64,000 nt of DNA, taken from positions 124,001 to 188,000 of the forward strand of contig JAGTXK010000178.1 of NCBI GenBank assembly GCA_019096195.1, given 5' to 3'. Shown one piece after another: positions 34,042 through 46,153 of the stretch. The position numbers were made by a program, and so were the translations under genes. Source of the DNA: Boletus sp. NGJ (lineage: Eukaryota > Basidiomycota > Agaricomycetes > Boletales > Boletaceae). The notes under the pieces are model-generated. The model ran no database searches. It saw only the letters and a program-made list of their open reading frames with translations, and was not told where the DNA came from. Every line of letters starts with the position of its first letter. The first letter of the stretch is position 1.

Positions 34042-34389
34042 GCGTTGCAGATGACGGCGTTCGAGTGGAACAACTGAAGGTGAGAAATTCTATTAGAAAT
34101 TGATTTGGAAAGTGTCTCGTGCTTGTCGAGAAGAACTCGCGGATCGGAGGCAGATTTTGGTCGCTAGGCTATCTGGGAACTAGTACTGGTATGGGCCCAT
34201 GAATAGCACCGTTGCACGCCGTCAGTATAGTCTGAGCCCGTCAGCCCAGTTTTCTGGGACAACACCATAAACAACAACCAGTTTGAGAAGAGCCCAAGGT
34301 AACGTTATTTCATTGAAACTCAAATTCCGGGGCTGAGTCGCCATTCTATCGTTCAGTTTCGCTTTGGGGGGTAGTTGGGTTCAAGTTGC
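33281..34389. other. Downstream region of CHAT copy 2 and upstream region of the amine oxidase
   Basis: 33281-34041 belongs to the duplication and has no supported ORF. 34042-34389 is unique and probably holds the promoter of the oxidase fragment. The sequence is CpG-rich. No RNA gene or terminator-like hairpin is evident. Confidence 0.4.
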
Positions 34390-35172
34390 ATGACAAGCGG
34401 TGAGTTTCTGCTTCGCTTCCTCCTCTCGCCCATTATATAAAAATCCCTGGTCGTCGTCTTCTGGGCCCCTTCTCTACCGTTCTGACATACTTCTTTCCAG
34501 AGCGCCGTCTCGTTTTGCTCTGCTTGGACTATTGGCTACCCTCTCAGGTGTATTCGCTCAGAATACAAACACGACTACCCTCAGGCATACCACCGTCCTT
34601 ATCCTCGGCGGCGGTCTGACGGGTGTCATTGCGGCTCGGAACCTTCACGAGCAGGGCATCGACAACTTCATTATCCTTGATGCCAAGACCGAGTTGGGTG
34701 GCCGAATGAGTCCCAAGCCGTTCGGTGTGGCTGGTGGACAAGTCGTCGTCGAGTTAGGCCCAAACTGGGTTCAGGGAACACAGCAAGGCGATGGTCCTGT
34801 GAATCCCATCTGGACATTGGCACTCAAACATAATCTCAGTATCGTCTACAACGACCTGTACGGAAACGTTAGTGTGTGTATCCTTTTACCCTTTAGAAAT
34901 GTGTGCTCATGGGTCCTAGCTACTTATGATGGCAGTGTTTACAACTACACTGACGTGTTCAACAACGTAGTCGATAATTTTGCTCAGGCCACTGTTGTTG
35001 CAGGTATATCGAGCTTCCTCCTCTATCTTGGACGCCCCATGATCGTCGCGAACTAGCCTCGCGGTTAGAAGAAGGCGAAGTTGATCTGAGTCTAAGATCG
35101 GCGTACGGTCTCATGGGTATCAGTCCAAAAACACCACAAGAGGATGCTAGCGACTGCTACCAGATTGACTGG
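34390..35172 (+). pseudogene. Flavin-containing amine oxidase, 5' half (truncated)
   Basis: Exon 1 is 34390-34399, with an ATG and MTS. A 103-bp intron with GTGAG and TTCCAGAG ends joins it to a signal peptide (APSRFALLGLLATLSGVFAQ). The Rossmann FAD-binding motif follows (TTVLILGGGLTGVIAARNL), then the conserved TELGGRM and VVELGPNWVQGT. Two more introns (about 34870-34938 and 35004-35055) lead to YTDVFNNVVDNFAQATVV and SRLEEGEVDLSLRSAYGLMG, and the homology ends at DCYQIDW (35172) with a normal GTAAGC donor. No lesion is seen in this half, but the expected next exon is missing. The substrate-binding and C-terminal FAD-contact parts are absent, so no enzyme can result. It was likely a secreted amine or polyamine oxidase. 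Compare 1314-2345. Confidence 0.88.
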
Positions 35173-36266
35173 GTAAGCAACACTTGCCTTGTACATAGAC
35201 TTGGCTAATCCGTTCATCAGGAATGCAAGTCATATCATATCTTCTGCGGTGGTGGAGGCTAACGAGTTCGATTGATTACCACTCGATGCAGATGCACAGT
35301 CGCCGGAGTATTCCCAAGTACTATCCAAAATCGGTGATCGAGGCATTTGCTGCACAGGCATTGGAGATCGGAAGAGGTAGGCATTATCCCGGTAAGAGCG
35401 ACAGATGCTTGCCAAAAAGCCGGTTTCCAGGTGATGCTGCAGGTAGGATGAGCAAGAGAAGATATCTGCGGACAGCCAATGTCGCTGTGTCAAGTACTGC
35501 TCGGATGTTGAATAAAACAAAAACCTACCCACGGACTCACGTTCTAGGGAATGTCGTCAAGTGATAATTCACAATTGTGACAATTGTCAGTATCGCAAAG
35601 GGAATCGTGTCACCCATCGGGGAAGCACTTTCAAAATATTTGATAGAGGATTGGATGAGGACATGCTCACCAAAACAAAGTATGCAACGCCATTACCTCG
35701 AACGTAGCCTATGCAGCACGTCCAACACCACCGGTCGGTTCAGCGGGTCGCTGGCCATCAACGCCGTGATATCAATGAAGAATGTGGGATCAGAGAGTTA
35801 ACAACGTGTCGACCGTCTTCCCACAGGACCGAATGTCGGAGCGACTGGCATTTTAATCGTCTCCGGCGTAGGCTATGTATCGCCACCGCATCGTCCTTCA
35901 TGCCAACCACGTCGCGAGATTTGCGCTCGGGTTCCCAAGATCGATGATCTAAAGGGATTCAAAGGAATGAGGACACTGAAGTAAGGATGTGCTAATTTAT
36001 GCTTTGGCATAAATGCAAGACCTTCTACACAAGTTGTTTGGCACCACTATGTGTAAAGGAATAAGAAAAAAACTCGTCGAATGGGTCTTGAAGTGCTCCG
36101 GTTATGCCGGCCGGTTGCCGGTAAGCCCGTCGACCAGTTTGGACTTGTTTACATTTTGAGCACGTTGTAAATTTTTGGGCATACGCCGTCGATACGCCGA
36201 GCGAGTTTATCGTCGAAGTTCAAAAGGTCAAGATCAAGGTTCAAGCCAACCTTGGAGGGTGAATAA
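35173..36266. other. Unrecognised sequence with short coding-like stretches
   Basis: CpG-rich. A stretch near 35257-35380 reads LPLDADAQSPEYSQVLSKIG and DRGICCTGIGDRKR in one frame, after a stop. Others at 35577-35790 and 35710-35940 are short. I cannot join them to a known family. 36000-36266 is the likely fibrillarin promoter; I see no distinct TATA box. Confidence 0.3.
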
Positions 36267-37507
36267 ATGGCATACGGTACGTTTCCCTCCTTTTGTACTT
36301 TTTCGCGCATTGTTCACTCTTGTCACCTCGTGTCGCATCGGTGTTCCAGGCGCATCAGGTAATCGCGGTGGATTTGGAGGGAGAGGTGGTGGTGGGCGTG
36401 GCGCCCCGAGAGGGGGCGGTCGTGGCGGTGGTCGTGGTGCATCTCCCAGGGTCCTCCTTTCCGTATCTTGGATCTTACTTGCGACATAGGTGGTGGTGGA
36501 CGCGGCGGTGGCGTGCAAGGTCGCGGTCGAGGTGCTCCAGGTCGTGGCGGCGGCGGCGGTCGAGGCGCATGGGGAGGTGGTCGCAGCGGTCGAGGCGGTG
36601 GTGGTGGTCGCGGAGGCGCCAGAGGCGGAGCCAAAATCATCCTCGAACCGCATCGTCACCCTGGAATCTTCATCGCCAAAGGCAAGGATCACTTGTTGGT
36701 CACCAAAAATCTCGTTCCGGGGGAGAGCGTGTATGGGGAGAAACGGATTACGATTGAGGGTGCAGTGGAGGATACCAAGGTGGAGTATCGGGTATGGAAT
36801 CCATTCCGGAGTAAATTGGCGGCGGGTGTGTTGGGTGGGATGGATGATATTTACATTGCGCCGGGGAAAAAGGTGTTGTATCTGGGTGCTGCGAGCGGTA
36901 CGAGTGTGAGCCATGTCGCAGATATCGTGGGCCCCGTGCGTATTTTCGTTGCGTTGTCGCTCGTGTTGCTGAACGTGTCTTCGTGCTCCATAGGAGGGTG
37001 TTGTATACGCGGTCGAATTCTCACCTCGATCAGGTCGAGATCTGATTAACATGGCCAAAAAACGGACAAATGTTATCCGTGAGTAGACTCCATTGTGGTC
37101 GGTATTAATCTACTGAGAAATGGGACACCAGCCATCGTCGAGGACGCTCGTCTACCAAACAAGTATCGCATGCTCATCTCGACTGTCGACGTGATTTTCG
37201 CAGACGTCGCTCAGCCGGATCAAGCGCGTATTGTCATCCACAATGCGCAGTATTTCCTCAAGGATGGCGGTCATGTTGTCATCTCTATAAAAGCGAGTTG
37301 CATCGACTCGACAATCGCACCGTCTGCCGTGTTCACGCAAGAAGTGCAGACTCTCAGAACCAGCAAACTCAAGCCTATTGCTCAAATTACGTTGGAACCG
37401 TACGAACGTGACCATGCGATGGTGACCGGTAAGCCCGACACGCTCAGATCTGGATTGCGGATGCATAATTGATTCCGCATGCAGCGCAGTACCTGCGCCA
37501 CCAGTAG
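36267..37507 (+). CDS. NOP1: Fibrillarin, box C/D snoRNP 2'-O-methyltransferase
   Basis: The nucleolar methyltransferase that, with snoRNA guides, 2'-O-methylates pre-rRNA and glutamine-methylates histone H2A. The start is ATG 36267 (exon MAYG, intron 36277-36349). A Gly/Arg-rich GAR domain follows ([14 protein letters not shown]..., residues about 5-90), split by a small intron near 36451-36488. The conserved core begins [23 protein letters not shown]-binding motif I is [20 protein letters not shown]; after an intron comes [20 protein letters not shown]. The catalytic K-D-K-E set is represented by the E of AVEFS, the D of [11 protein letters not shown] and the K of [11 protein letters not shown]. 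The last intron lies at about 37432-37484 and the end is QYLRHQ, stop 37507. All exons join in frame with GT-AG introns; it appears functional. Confidence 0.95.
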
Positions 37508-37821
37508 GGTGGTGAGTTTAGGGCTCAGATCGAGTCAGACTTGGCGCACTTTATGGCTCTTTGTTGTTACAAAAAGCTGCTGTTCATACATATGTTGTCT
37601 GATATTGTTCTCGCGCTGGAACATTTCTCTGTTATGAGGGCTGTGGCCTAAAATCAGATATGGCAAAGGCTCCACGTGTAACATTTTCAGTGAAGCGACC
37701 TAACAATCACGACGACAAGTCGGTATCCAGCGTACAATTACACCTACACCAGTCCCGCCAATTCCATCCTCTCCGCAGAAATAGGTTCCACGAGCCTGAC
37801 AGAGGTGGAGCAAAATAACTG
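37508..37821. other. Short intergenic region between fibrillarin and the O-mannosyltransferase
   Basis: About 310 bp with no ORF or repeat; it must hold the fibrillarin terminator and the PMT promoter. No specific element can be supported. Confidence 0.4.
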
Positions 37822-40800
37822 ATGAAGCCACCCCAAGTTGAAATAAATTTTGGTACCCCACCCGGCACGTCGCCGCGAACGTCATCCGACTTTGAAGAGA
37901 TTTCGTACCCTTTTCAACCCACACAACCACATCCTTGGGCTACCTCGACCACCCAGCACGAAGAGACTTTGCCTCTGCATTACATGGCCGAGGACACGTC
38001 AGCGAGACGACGCATTGCGAGAGGACCGGGAAGTAGCGGGGGCTTTATGAGTGGGGACGAACAGGAAAAGGAGTCGCAGTACGACGACGAAGGAAAGGAT
38101 GTGTATTCCAAGCAAAGGCTCGCAACAGGTCGAGTCAATAGCGGGCGGATACATAAACCGTATTCACCGCCGCCAACGTCCATCGTACGTCCCACCAACG
38201 TGTTTGTCTCCGCAGCACCCCCAGCTGACTGACGAGGAACCACCACTAGACCGAATTCATCCAACAAAACTCGGAACACGTTCCACCCGCGGTGTACACC
38301 CTCCTCTCCTGCTGGACGCGCTTTCATAAAATCGGGCTCGCGAACATGGTGGTCTGGGACGAGGCCCACTTTGGCAAGTTTGGGTCGCACTACCTCAAAC
38401 GCGAGTTCTATTTCGACGTCCACCCGCCGTTGGGAAAGATGCTCGTTGGGCTTGCTGGGCTCTTGACAGGCTATGACGGCAACTTTGATTTCAAGAGCGG
38501 AGAGGCGTATCCCGATAGCGTACCTTATGTGGCCATGCGCGTGATCGTGGCAACGTATGGTATCGCGCTCGTACCCCTTGGATGGTACACTGCCGTGGAG
38601 CTGGGTATGAGCCAATGGGCGTGTCATTTGGTCGCACTCATGGTGTTATGCGGTATGTTGTCTGTATTCTTGCTGATCTGATCGTTGACATAATCGATAC
38701 GGTTCCTCAGACGTTGCATGGCTATGCATTTCACGGTTCATTCTCCTGGATTCGATGTTATTATTCTTTACCTTTACCACGGTCTTTTTCCTCACCAAAT
38801 TCCATAATCAACAATATCAGTGAGTTGGTGGTGTCATTTGTATGGATGGTTCAGAAGAGCTCACGCATGTGTTGTGCAGTCCGTTCTCTTTCGACTGGTG
38901 GATGTGGCTTACCCTGACGGGTGTCTCGATTGGTTGTGTGACAAGGTGAGTTGGTTCTCGTTGTGTTTGCATCAATCAAATGATCATCTCGACCGCACAG
39001 CGTCAAATGGGTGGGATTCTTTATCACCGCCGTTGTGGGTCTATATACGATCGAAGACCTCTGGGAAAAGTTTGGCGACTTGCGAATGTCCACTGTAAGG
39101 CAACAGCGCATATAGACCACTAATTCCCTACTGACGCTCTGCTTCGCAGCGCGATCAACTACGCCACTGGGCAGCACGAGTTTTATGTCTGATCGTCCTC
39201 CCCATCCTCGTCTACATGACCTTTTTCAAAATACACTTTCTCATTTTGAACCACACGGGCCCTGGCGATGCACAGATGAGCTCGCTCTTCCAGGCACACC
39301 TGATCGGCAATGACTTTCACAACAACCCGCTCGGTTCGTGTGACGTCGTGCTTTGATAGCGTGACTGTGCTCACGCGACAACATACATTAGAGATCGCGT
39401 ACGGTTCCAAAATCACGCTCAAGAACATGGGCTGGGGTGGTGGCCTGCTCCACTCGCACGTTCAAACGTACCCGCTCGGTTCCACACAACAACAAGTGAC
39501 TTGTTATCACTACAAGGACGATAACAACCATTGGAACGTCCTTCCGTCCTGGGATGAGCCCGAACACAATCTGAATGACCCACTCAAGTATATTGGCCAT
39601 GGCGATGTCATGCGGCTCCAACACGCACCGACGACACGAAATCTCCACTCACACCCAATCCCCGCGCCCGTCACCAAACTCAATCACGAAGTCTCTTGTT
39701 ATGGTAACACGACCGTTGGAGATATGCATGATAACTGGGTGGTTGAGATCGTGGACGATATCAATCAAGGCAGCCGTGCCCATGTCAGCCGCGTGCATTC
39801 GCTGACGACCAGATTGCGGTTCCGACACCAAGCGCTCGGATGTTATCTGTCGGCCGCCAACGCTGTCTTGCCGCAATGGGGTTTCAAACAGATAGAAGTC
39901 AGTTGTGTTCCAGAGAACGATCCAAGTAATGCGCATACATACTGGAACGTGGAGAGTCACTGGAACGATCGACGTACGTATAGCGTGTTCTTGTGCGGGG
40001 TATCCTTCTGACGTCCTTTCAGTTTCCCCGGGCAACATGAAACTATACAAGTCGCCGTTCCTACGAGACTTTTGGCATCTCAACGTGGCGATGATGACGT
40101 CCAATAATGCACTCATACCAGACCCAGACAAGGAGGATATTCTGGCGTCGAGTCCGACGGACTGGCCATTCATGCGGTTGGGTTTGCGGATGTGTGGGTG
40201 GGGCGATAACCAGCCGAAATATTATCTTTTGGGCACGCCGATCATCTGGTGGGGTGGTTCTGCGAGCATCATTGGGTCCCTCTTGCTACTGGGACTTTAT
40301 TTGTTCCGCCAACAGCGTAAATACGTCGACATGGACGCGCGTGAGTGGCTCCGTTGTTTAGTGCCTATATGCGTCGTTTGACAGCGGTGACAGATGGGTG
40401 GGGTCACTTTTTGTATGTGGGCAAGATCGCGTTTTACGGCTGGTTCTTGCATTACGGTGCGTGGCGAGTGGTCAAGGGTTCGGTTGCATCTGATGCAAGC
40501 GCTCGATAGTCCCGTTCTTTATCATGGGCCGCGTAACCTATATCCATCACTACGTGCGTGCTCTACCTCTTTTTGTTTCCCTCGCTGAGATCCCCTTGTA
40601 CAGCTCCCGACATTGTATTTTTCGGTATTGATGTTTGCCCACATTCTCGATCACTGTATTTTCTCGGCTCGGTGGAAGGACCGTACGAAGCGCGTCGCGT
40701 TTGGTGTCGTGGCGTTTTCGATCGTGGCCAACTTTTGGTGGTTTAAAGGGATGGCCTGGGGGATCGAAGGCCCGATCAACGAGCACTGGGGTTTGCTGTG

Positions 40801-40896
40801 GAGAAAGGTCAGTGTTTTTTTGTCCTCGACTCGCTCTGGTGGTGCGGTACTAATGGTGATCTCGTGCGACAGACGTGGAATATTTATAATGCATGA
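37822..40896 (+). CDS. Protein O-mannosyltransferase, PMT2-like, with frame disturbance near the N-terminus
   Basis: An ER multispanning enzyme that transfers mannose from dolichyl-phosphate mannose to Ser/Thr of secretory proteins. It has a disordered N-terminal tail (37822-38215), then the catalytic first luminal loop with the DE pair: VVWDEAHFGKFGSHYLKREF, then DVHPPLGKMLVGLAG. Next are TM segments (ILLDSMLLFFTFTTVFFLTK), the MIR domains (LHSHVQTYPLGSTQQQVTCY and LNHEVSCYGNTTVGDMHDNW), and C-terminal TMs with PTLYFSVLMFAHILDHCIFS, ending RKTWNIYNA, stop 40894-40896. About nine short introns join in frame. The MIR wording points to the PMT2 subfamily. The oddity: between about 38215 and 38300 the frame changes twice and the first TM segment looks shortened. 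That means either a young pseudogene or base-call/assembly errors, because everything downstream is intact. The 3' end is duplicated at 41.5-42.3 kb. Confidence 0.9.
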
Positions 40897-41550
40897 GAGC
40901 ATGAGGTGTGGACGAGCATACTATATCATATAGATTGAACGAGCAGGACGGCATGTGGTGACTCGATAATTTCGTTCGTCTGGACTTGGTCCCAATGCAA
41001 TGTCACTCTTCTCCTATGTGATCGATCGGTCGATTCAATCGCACTGATCTCCCAGACGACGTTCACTGCCCTCGATGACAGGGCAAATTCGAGTTAGTGT
41101 CAATATTTGTCTGCGTGATAACGCTAACTAGTTGACGGAGAACACGAGCGCATAATGACCTAACAAGTTACAGCAATCAGTAACGAAGCATGACACAGCA
41201 CACTATATCTCACCTCAGCAACTGAGGCGCGCTTTCTCTACGAACGAGTTTCGAGTGTCCCCCGAAGCCCCGGCCCAGATTCAAACAAAGATCAGCGTTG
41301 ATCGACATTTTGTCGAAATGAAACAAATGATGGGATCGTCCTAGCGCGAAGCAAGTATGCGAACGTACAAGGACCGGGGGGGGGGATGCATGAACACGAG
41401 ATCAACAGCATCTGACGTACGGTGGTATTCGTCGCTCTGGGACTGACAGCTCGCGAGGCGAAAAGGTCCAAATGGGGAAAGACAGCGTCTCTATAATGCT
41501 CGCGGAAGGGCTCCAGTTGTGACAGGCCCGGTCATCGCAGAACGATACAC
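40897..41550. repeat. Downstream flank of PMT, first unit of a tandem duplication
   Basis: CpG-rich non-coding sequence. It is the right part of a unit running from about 40110 to 41550, repeated at 41551-42340. It contains a G10 tract near 41376. Confidence 0.6.
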
Positions 41551-42340
41551 TCATACCGGATCCGGACAACTTGAAGGAGGATATTATATTCTGGGGTCGA
41601 GTCCGGGACTGGCCGTTCATGCGGTTGGGGTTTGTGGATGTATGGGCGGGGCGAAAATTAGCCGAAATATTATCCTTTGAAACGCCGATCATCTGGTGGT
41701 GTGGTTCTGCGAGCACCACTTACTGGGACTTTATTTGTTCCGCCGACAGCGTAATTATATCGACATCGACATGGACGCGCGTGAGTGACCGTTGTTTAGT
41801 GACTACACCATACAGATTGGACGAACAGAACGGCATGTGGTGACTCGATTCGTTCGTCTGGACTTGCTCTGAGAAATGCAATACCACTCTGGTTCGATTC
41901 TAGAATTTTGGCTGCGAGTTCTTTTTTTTTCACTGCGTGGTAACGCCAACTAGTCAATAGAACATAACATACAAGCACATAACTGACCTAGTAACGAGCA
42001 CGGCAGTAAGTGACGAAGCTTAACAAAGTACTATATCTCACTTCAGCATAGTTGGAGGGGAACGAGCGCACAAGTTTCAAGTGGCCCGCGAGCCCCAGCA
42101 CAAATACGAACAAACATTAGCATTGATCGACAAAATGAAACAAGTGATGGGATGACTGGGTGGTCGTGCAGGCACGACCGGGCAGCGAATAGCAGGATCC
42201 ATGACATACAAGATATTAGCAACAGTCACGGTATGGTTCTGACATGTGGTCACTAGTACTGTTGGCAACCCTGGGTTGGGGGAAAGTCCAAATGGGGAAA
42301 GACAGTGTCTGGAGAAGGGGCTCCACTGCAACATGCCAAC
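41551..42340 (+). pseudogene. Tandem partial duplicate of the PMT 3' region
   Basis: 41553-41800 repeats a late PMT exon (IPDPD...KEDI, DWPFMRLGF, TPIIWWCGS) about 1.44 kb after the original at 40110-40345. The copy then skips the last exons: after the GTGAGTGACCGTTGTTTAGTG stretch it resumes at a position equivalent to about 40915. It runs through the downstream flank to about 42340, which matches 41401-41550. It cannot encode a working product. CpGs are partly retained. Confidence 0.85.
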
Positions 42341-42924
42341 AAGCTTGAAGGGCTGTGAGGTAGGTAAGTCATGACCATTCATCACAGCCTGTAGTAGAGT
42401 GGGACTTACTCAAAGGAGACCTATTTAGAGTCCTTCAAATGGGAGGTGTTCCTGCAGGACCAATGAGGCATCCTCATGAGTATGATAGGAAAACATTTCA
42501 GTTTGAGTCAAGTTACATGGGCAGGTCTTTTGTGCATCAAGTGACTTCTGGCAACTGTTGTATGGGCTTGCCTTGTCACAACAACAATTATTATAGGCAC
42601 AGCATGATCACAGTGGTCAGGCTCTTGCTGTGTCCTGAAAGAATAACCCTGACACTGAGGGAAAGAAAATCATATGTAAGATGTGACCATGCCCATGATG
42701 TTAGCATTACAAGTGTGACTGTCACTGCTATCACCACCATATCTTTTCACTGGCATTGTGCTGTCACTGGCATTCAGTGCCTATATGCCATTTGCCTATG
42801 ATAAACATGGCTCACTCTTATCCTACTCATACAAAAAATCATAAAGACTGAAAACGTTGCTGGTGTTGAACAAGTTGCAGCAAAATTTTGAGCAATTCAG
42901 CTCAGCAATGACACTATGCTGCAG
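42341..42924. other. Unrecognised sequence upstream of the CACTA relic
   Basis: A 120-codon open frame at 42439-42801 (begins MGGVPAGPMRHPHEYDRKTF) matches nothing I know and has no partner. CpG content drops sharply here, marking the border of the repeat block. It may be the 5' region of the CACTA element. Confidence 0.35.
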
Positions 42925-45900
42925 GTGATTCTAGCAGTGATATTCAACCCTCTGAGGTAGTCCCCACTGAATCTAAAGATAACTCACACCTTCCGCCTGA
43001 TCAGCTTGAAATTCCTTGCTTTGAGCCAGATATCCGAGGTCAGTTCTTTTTTTATCATGGTATGCCCTCTCTTAAGCTTCCTACAGTAGATGCAGTAATG
43101 GATGCTACAGACAATCTGAACATGAAACATGGAACAATATACAAGTCCTTCAATGAAGACTCGACAGAAAACACTATGTCATTCATATCTGTGGAGAGTT
43201 CTGATGATGAAGGTGAACATTATTGGAGATGGGTTGACAATGAAGATTTAGATGGCAGCTTGGTTGATGATAAGGTCCTTCTTGAGGAACTTGCCCTGAA
43301 TGGACTGCTTTGGTCTAAGCAGGACTTATATGATACAGGTACATCATCCACCTGGTACTTTATATTCTGTCATATTAAATTTTGATGTAACCAGTAATGT
43401 TCTCACTGATGAAGACCATAACAACATTTGCGCATTCAACCTTCTTATGAATAGTGGTATATCCCAGAAATCATTCAACCACATGTGGTTCATATTTTGC
43501 AACCAGCTTGACATCTCTTCTCAACACATCATATTTCGCAGGATGGTGATTTTAGCAGGAGTAAAGCCAGTACTATATGATTGCTGTCCTTCGTCACGTG
43601 TTACTTACACCACCAAGTATGCATATCATCAATCCTGCCCATTCTGTGGAGAACATCATTTCCAGCTGAATGGAAAACCACACTGCCAATTTGTCTACTT
43701 TCCCCTTATTTCCCGTTTGCAAGGATTTTTTTGCAGTCCTACAATGATTGACTTGATGTCATATCGGGACCTCTATCGCATCAAGCCAGGAAGCATATCT
43801 GATGTCTTCAATGATAATCACTACAAGTGTCTTTTACGACACCATGTCATCATTGATGGCAAGAAGCTCAAACACTGCTACTTTCCTAATCCCCATGACA
43901 TCACTCTTGCTCTAGCCACAGACAGCTACTTACTTGAAAAGTGCCGATGTGGGGGACCATCAGCCACCCCACTTCTTCTTCAGAACTATAACCTGCCACC
44001 CCAGATATGAACTTATCTTCACAATATCATTTGTGTTGGAATTATTCCAGACCCACATCAACCAAAGGATTTTACCTCCTTTCTTGCCCCTCTTGACGAT
44101 GAATTGACAGAGTTGGCCTATGGTGTCCCTACCTTTGATGTGAAACAAAAAATGCAATTTGTCATGCGTGCATACATCATCTTTAAGCTCGGTGACATTG
44201 TAGCAAGTGAAAAGTTTCTCAATATAAAGGGCCACAGTGCAATCTTCCCATGCCACTCATGCAAAATAAAAGCTGTTTGTGGATCAGAAAAAATCCACTA
44301 TGTTCCTCTCACTCCTCCTAATGGCAATTCTATACATGCACACTGGAATCCAGATGACCTTCCTCATCAACACCACAAAGAGTTCCTTGGTACTTGCCTA
44401 CAGCTCAATTCAGCCAGAACAAAGGCAGAAAAAGCAAGAATTGCAGAAGAATTAGGAATCAAGGGATATCCAGCTCTGTCTCATGTTGGGTCCTTAGATT
44501 ATGCTTGATCTGTTCCCTGGGAATGGTTCCACCTCCTGCTTGAAAACATTATACCAAATCATGTAGCCTTGTGGACTGGATGCTTCAAGGGATTGAATAC
44601 CAGTCATGAAGAGTATCAAATTGCACCTGGCATCTGGGATGTGATTGGAGCAGAGACTGCATCTGCAATTCAGCATATCTAAGTATCATTTGTTAGTGTT
44701 CTCAGCAACATTGCCACAGACTGGTCACACTTCACTGCTGAGTCATGGTGCTTCTGGTTTGTTTACCTTGCTTCGAAACTACTTGATGGTCACTTTCTGA
44801 AGAAGAAGTACTATGATCACATGTGTGAGCTTGTTGAAATCATGAAGATATGTAATGCTCCAATTTAGCATCACCACTTCAAGTGTTGATGATATCGAAC
44901 AACAGCTTAAAAGTTGGGTGTGGGATTATGAAAGGTGAGCATTTATCTCGCCATCCATCATCATTGTCTAATGTTCAATGTTCACTCTAATACTAGATAC
45001 TACTATCAGTTCAATAAGGACTGACTCTCAGCTTGCATGCTCATGATCCATGGCCTACTACATCTTGCAGAAGATATCAGATATTGTGGGCCTGTATGTA
45101 TGATATGGACTTTCTTTGTGGAATGATTCTGTGGGAAGCTTCAGTGCACCCTATGATTGTGGGTACAACCATGGAGCAGCCTAGAACAGTCTTTACATCA
45201 GGCAATATGTTTGAAGCAAATTTCGCTTCACTACAGTGTGGCAGATGAGTTAATGCAGCCCAACGATCACTTGGATGATGGACCAGTGGGACATGAATAT
45301 ACTCTAGATGAATGTGAGTGAACTTGTCTATGATACACTTTATCTGACATTACTTCACCAGATCCAAATCATGCTCTTTGTCCTCCATATACCAACCTTT
45401 CAGACATTGATCAGACACTGCAAGATTGAATTGCAAATTACATTGGTCAAGTACTTGGAAAGCACCACTCAGAAGTGAAGAAACACCTACTATCTCCATC
45501 ACGATCAGTAGGGAAATTGAGAATACGAAATGGTGGTGACTCGTTCGAAACAAAACAGGTGTCTCGGAGGTTAGGTGTCTTGGAGTGAAGAAATTGTTAT
45601 GTTAGGGTAAGAATCCATTGTACCCACTGGCAGCATGACTAAACTGATCTTACTGCTGCTGTACTAGTATGAAGTTGTCTATGGTACAAAAAACAACTTT
45701 ACCATGTCCATCCACTATGGTGACCTCAAGAGGATCATCATCATAACTATCCCTTTCAATGAGTTCTTTGGCAGCCTCTCTAGTCAAATACTTGCACTTG
45801 CTTTGGTCGTCCCATGGAACACAGATGGTGAAGTAGCCTTGAAAGAGAATATATACATGACAACTTGTAAGGTACCCATTATCACTGACATTCAGAGTCT

Positions 45901-46036
45901 CAAGGCAGTGATTGGGCTGGTAGAGACACATGGAAGATGGGGTGTTATCGATCATATTCCAAGTGGAGGTACAGAAATCTTTAGAGGTGAGGGAGACTTG
46001 GAGAATACTCTAAGTGATGATAACTATGATATGTAG
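42925..46036 (+). pseudogene. Tnp2-type CACTA transposase relic
   Basis: Blocks in family order: DQLEIPCFEPDIRGQF (43000), FRRMVILAGVKPVLYDCCPS (43540), YHQSCPFCGEHHFQLNGKPH (a Cys/His cluster, 43625), FVYFPLISRLQGFFCSPTMI, and YRIKPGSISDVFNDNHYKCL. Then QNYNLPPQI and GIIPDPHQPKDFTSFLAPLD, MQFVMRAYIIFKLGDIVASE, and GHSAIFPCHSCKIKAVCGSE. Then WEWFHLLLENIIPNHVALWT (44520), DWSHFTAESWCFWFVYLASK, and a C-terminal KAVIGLVETHGRWGVIDHIP (45900). This is the Tnp2-like lineage common in Agaricomycetes. Long stretches are open, but stops at several points and CpG loss show it is inactive. I could not find CACTA termini. Confidence 0.8.
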
Positions 46037-46153
46037 TAATGATCCATATGCCATATTCCTAACCAATTTTCAAGTCTGTCTTTGCAAGCAGTTTTTGGTG
46101 ACATAATCAATCACATGAGTATATTATCATCTGACATGCTAACCTTAGACTCT

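Noticed and set aside
36293-36757. Arg/Val-rich open frames overlapping the fibrillarin GAR region
   Set aside because: They are other-frame readings of GGN/CGN codons of the fibrillarin gene; the GAR frame continues into the conserved core.
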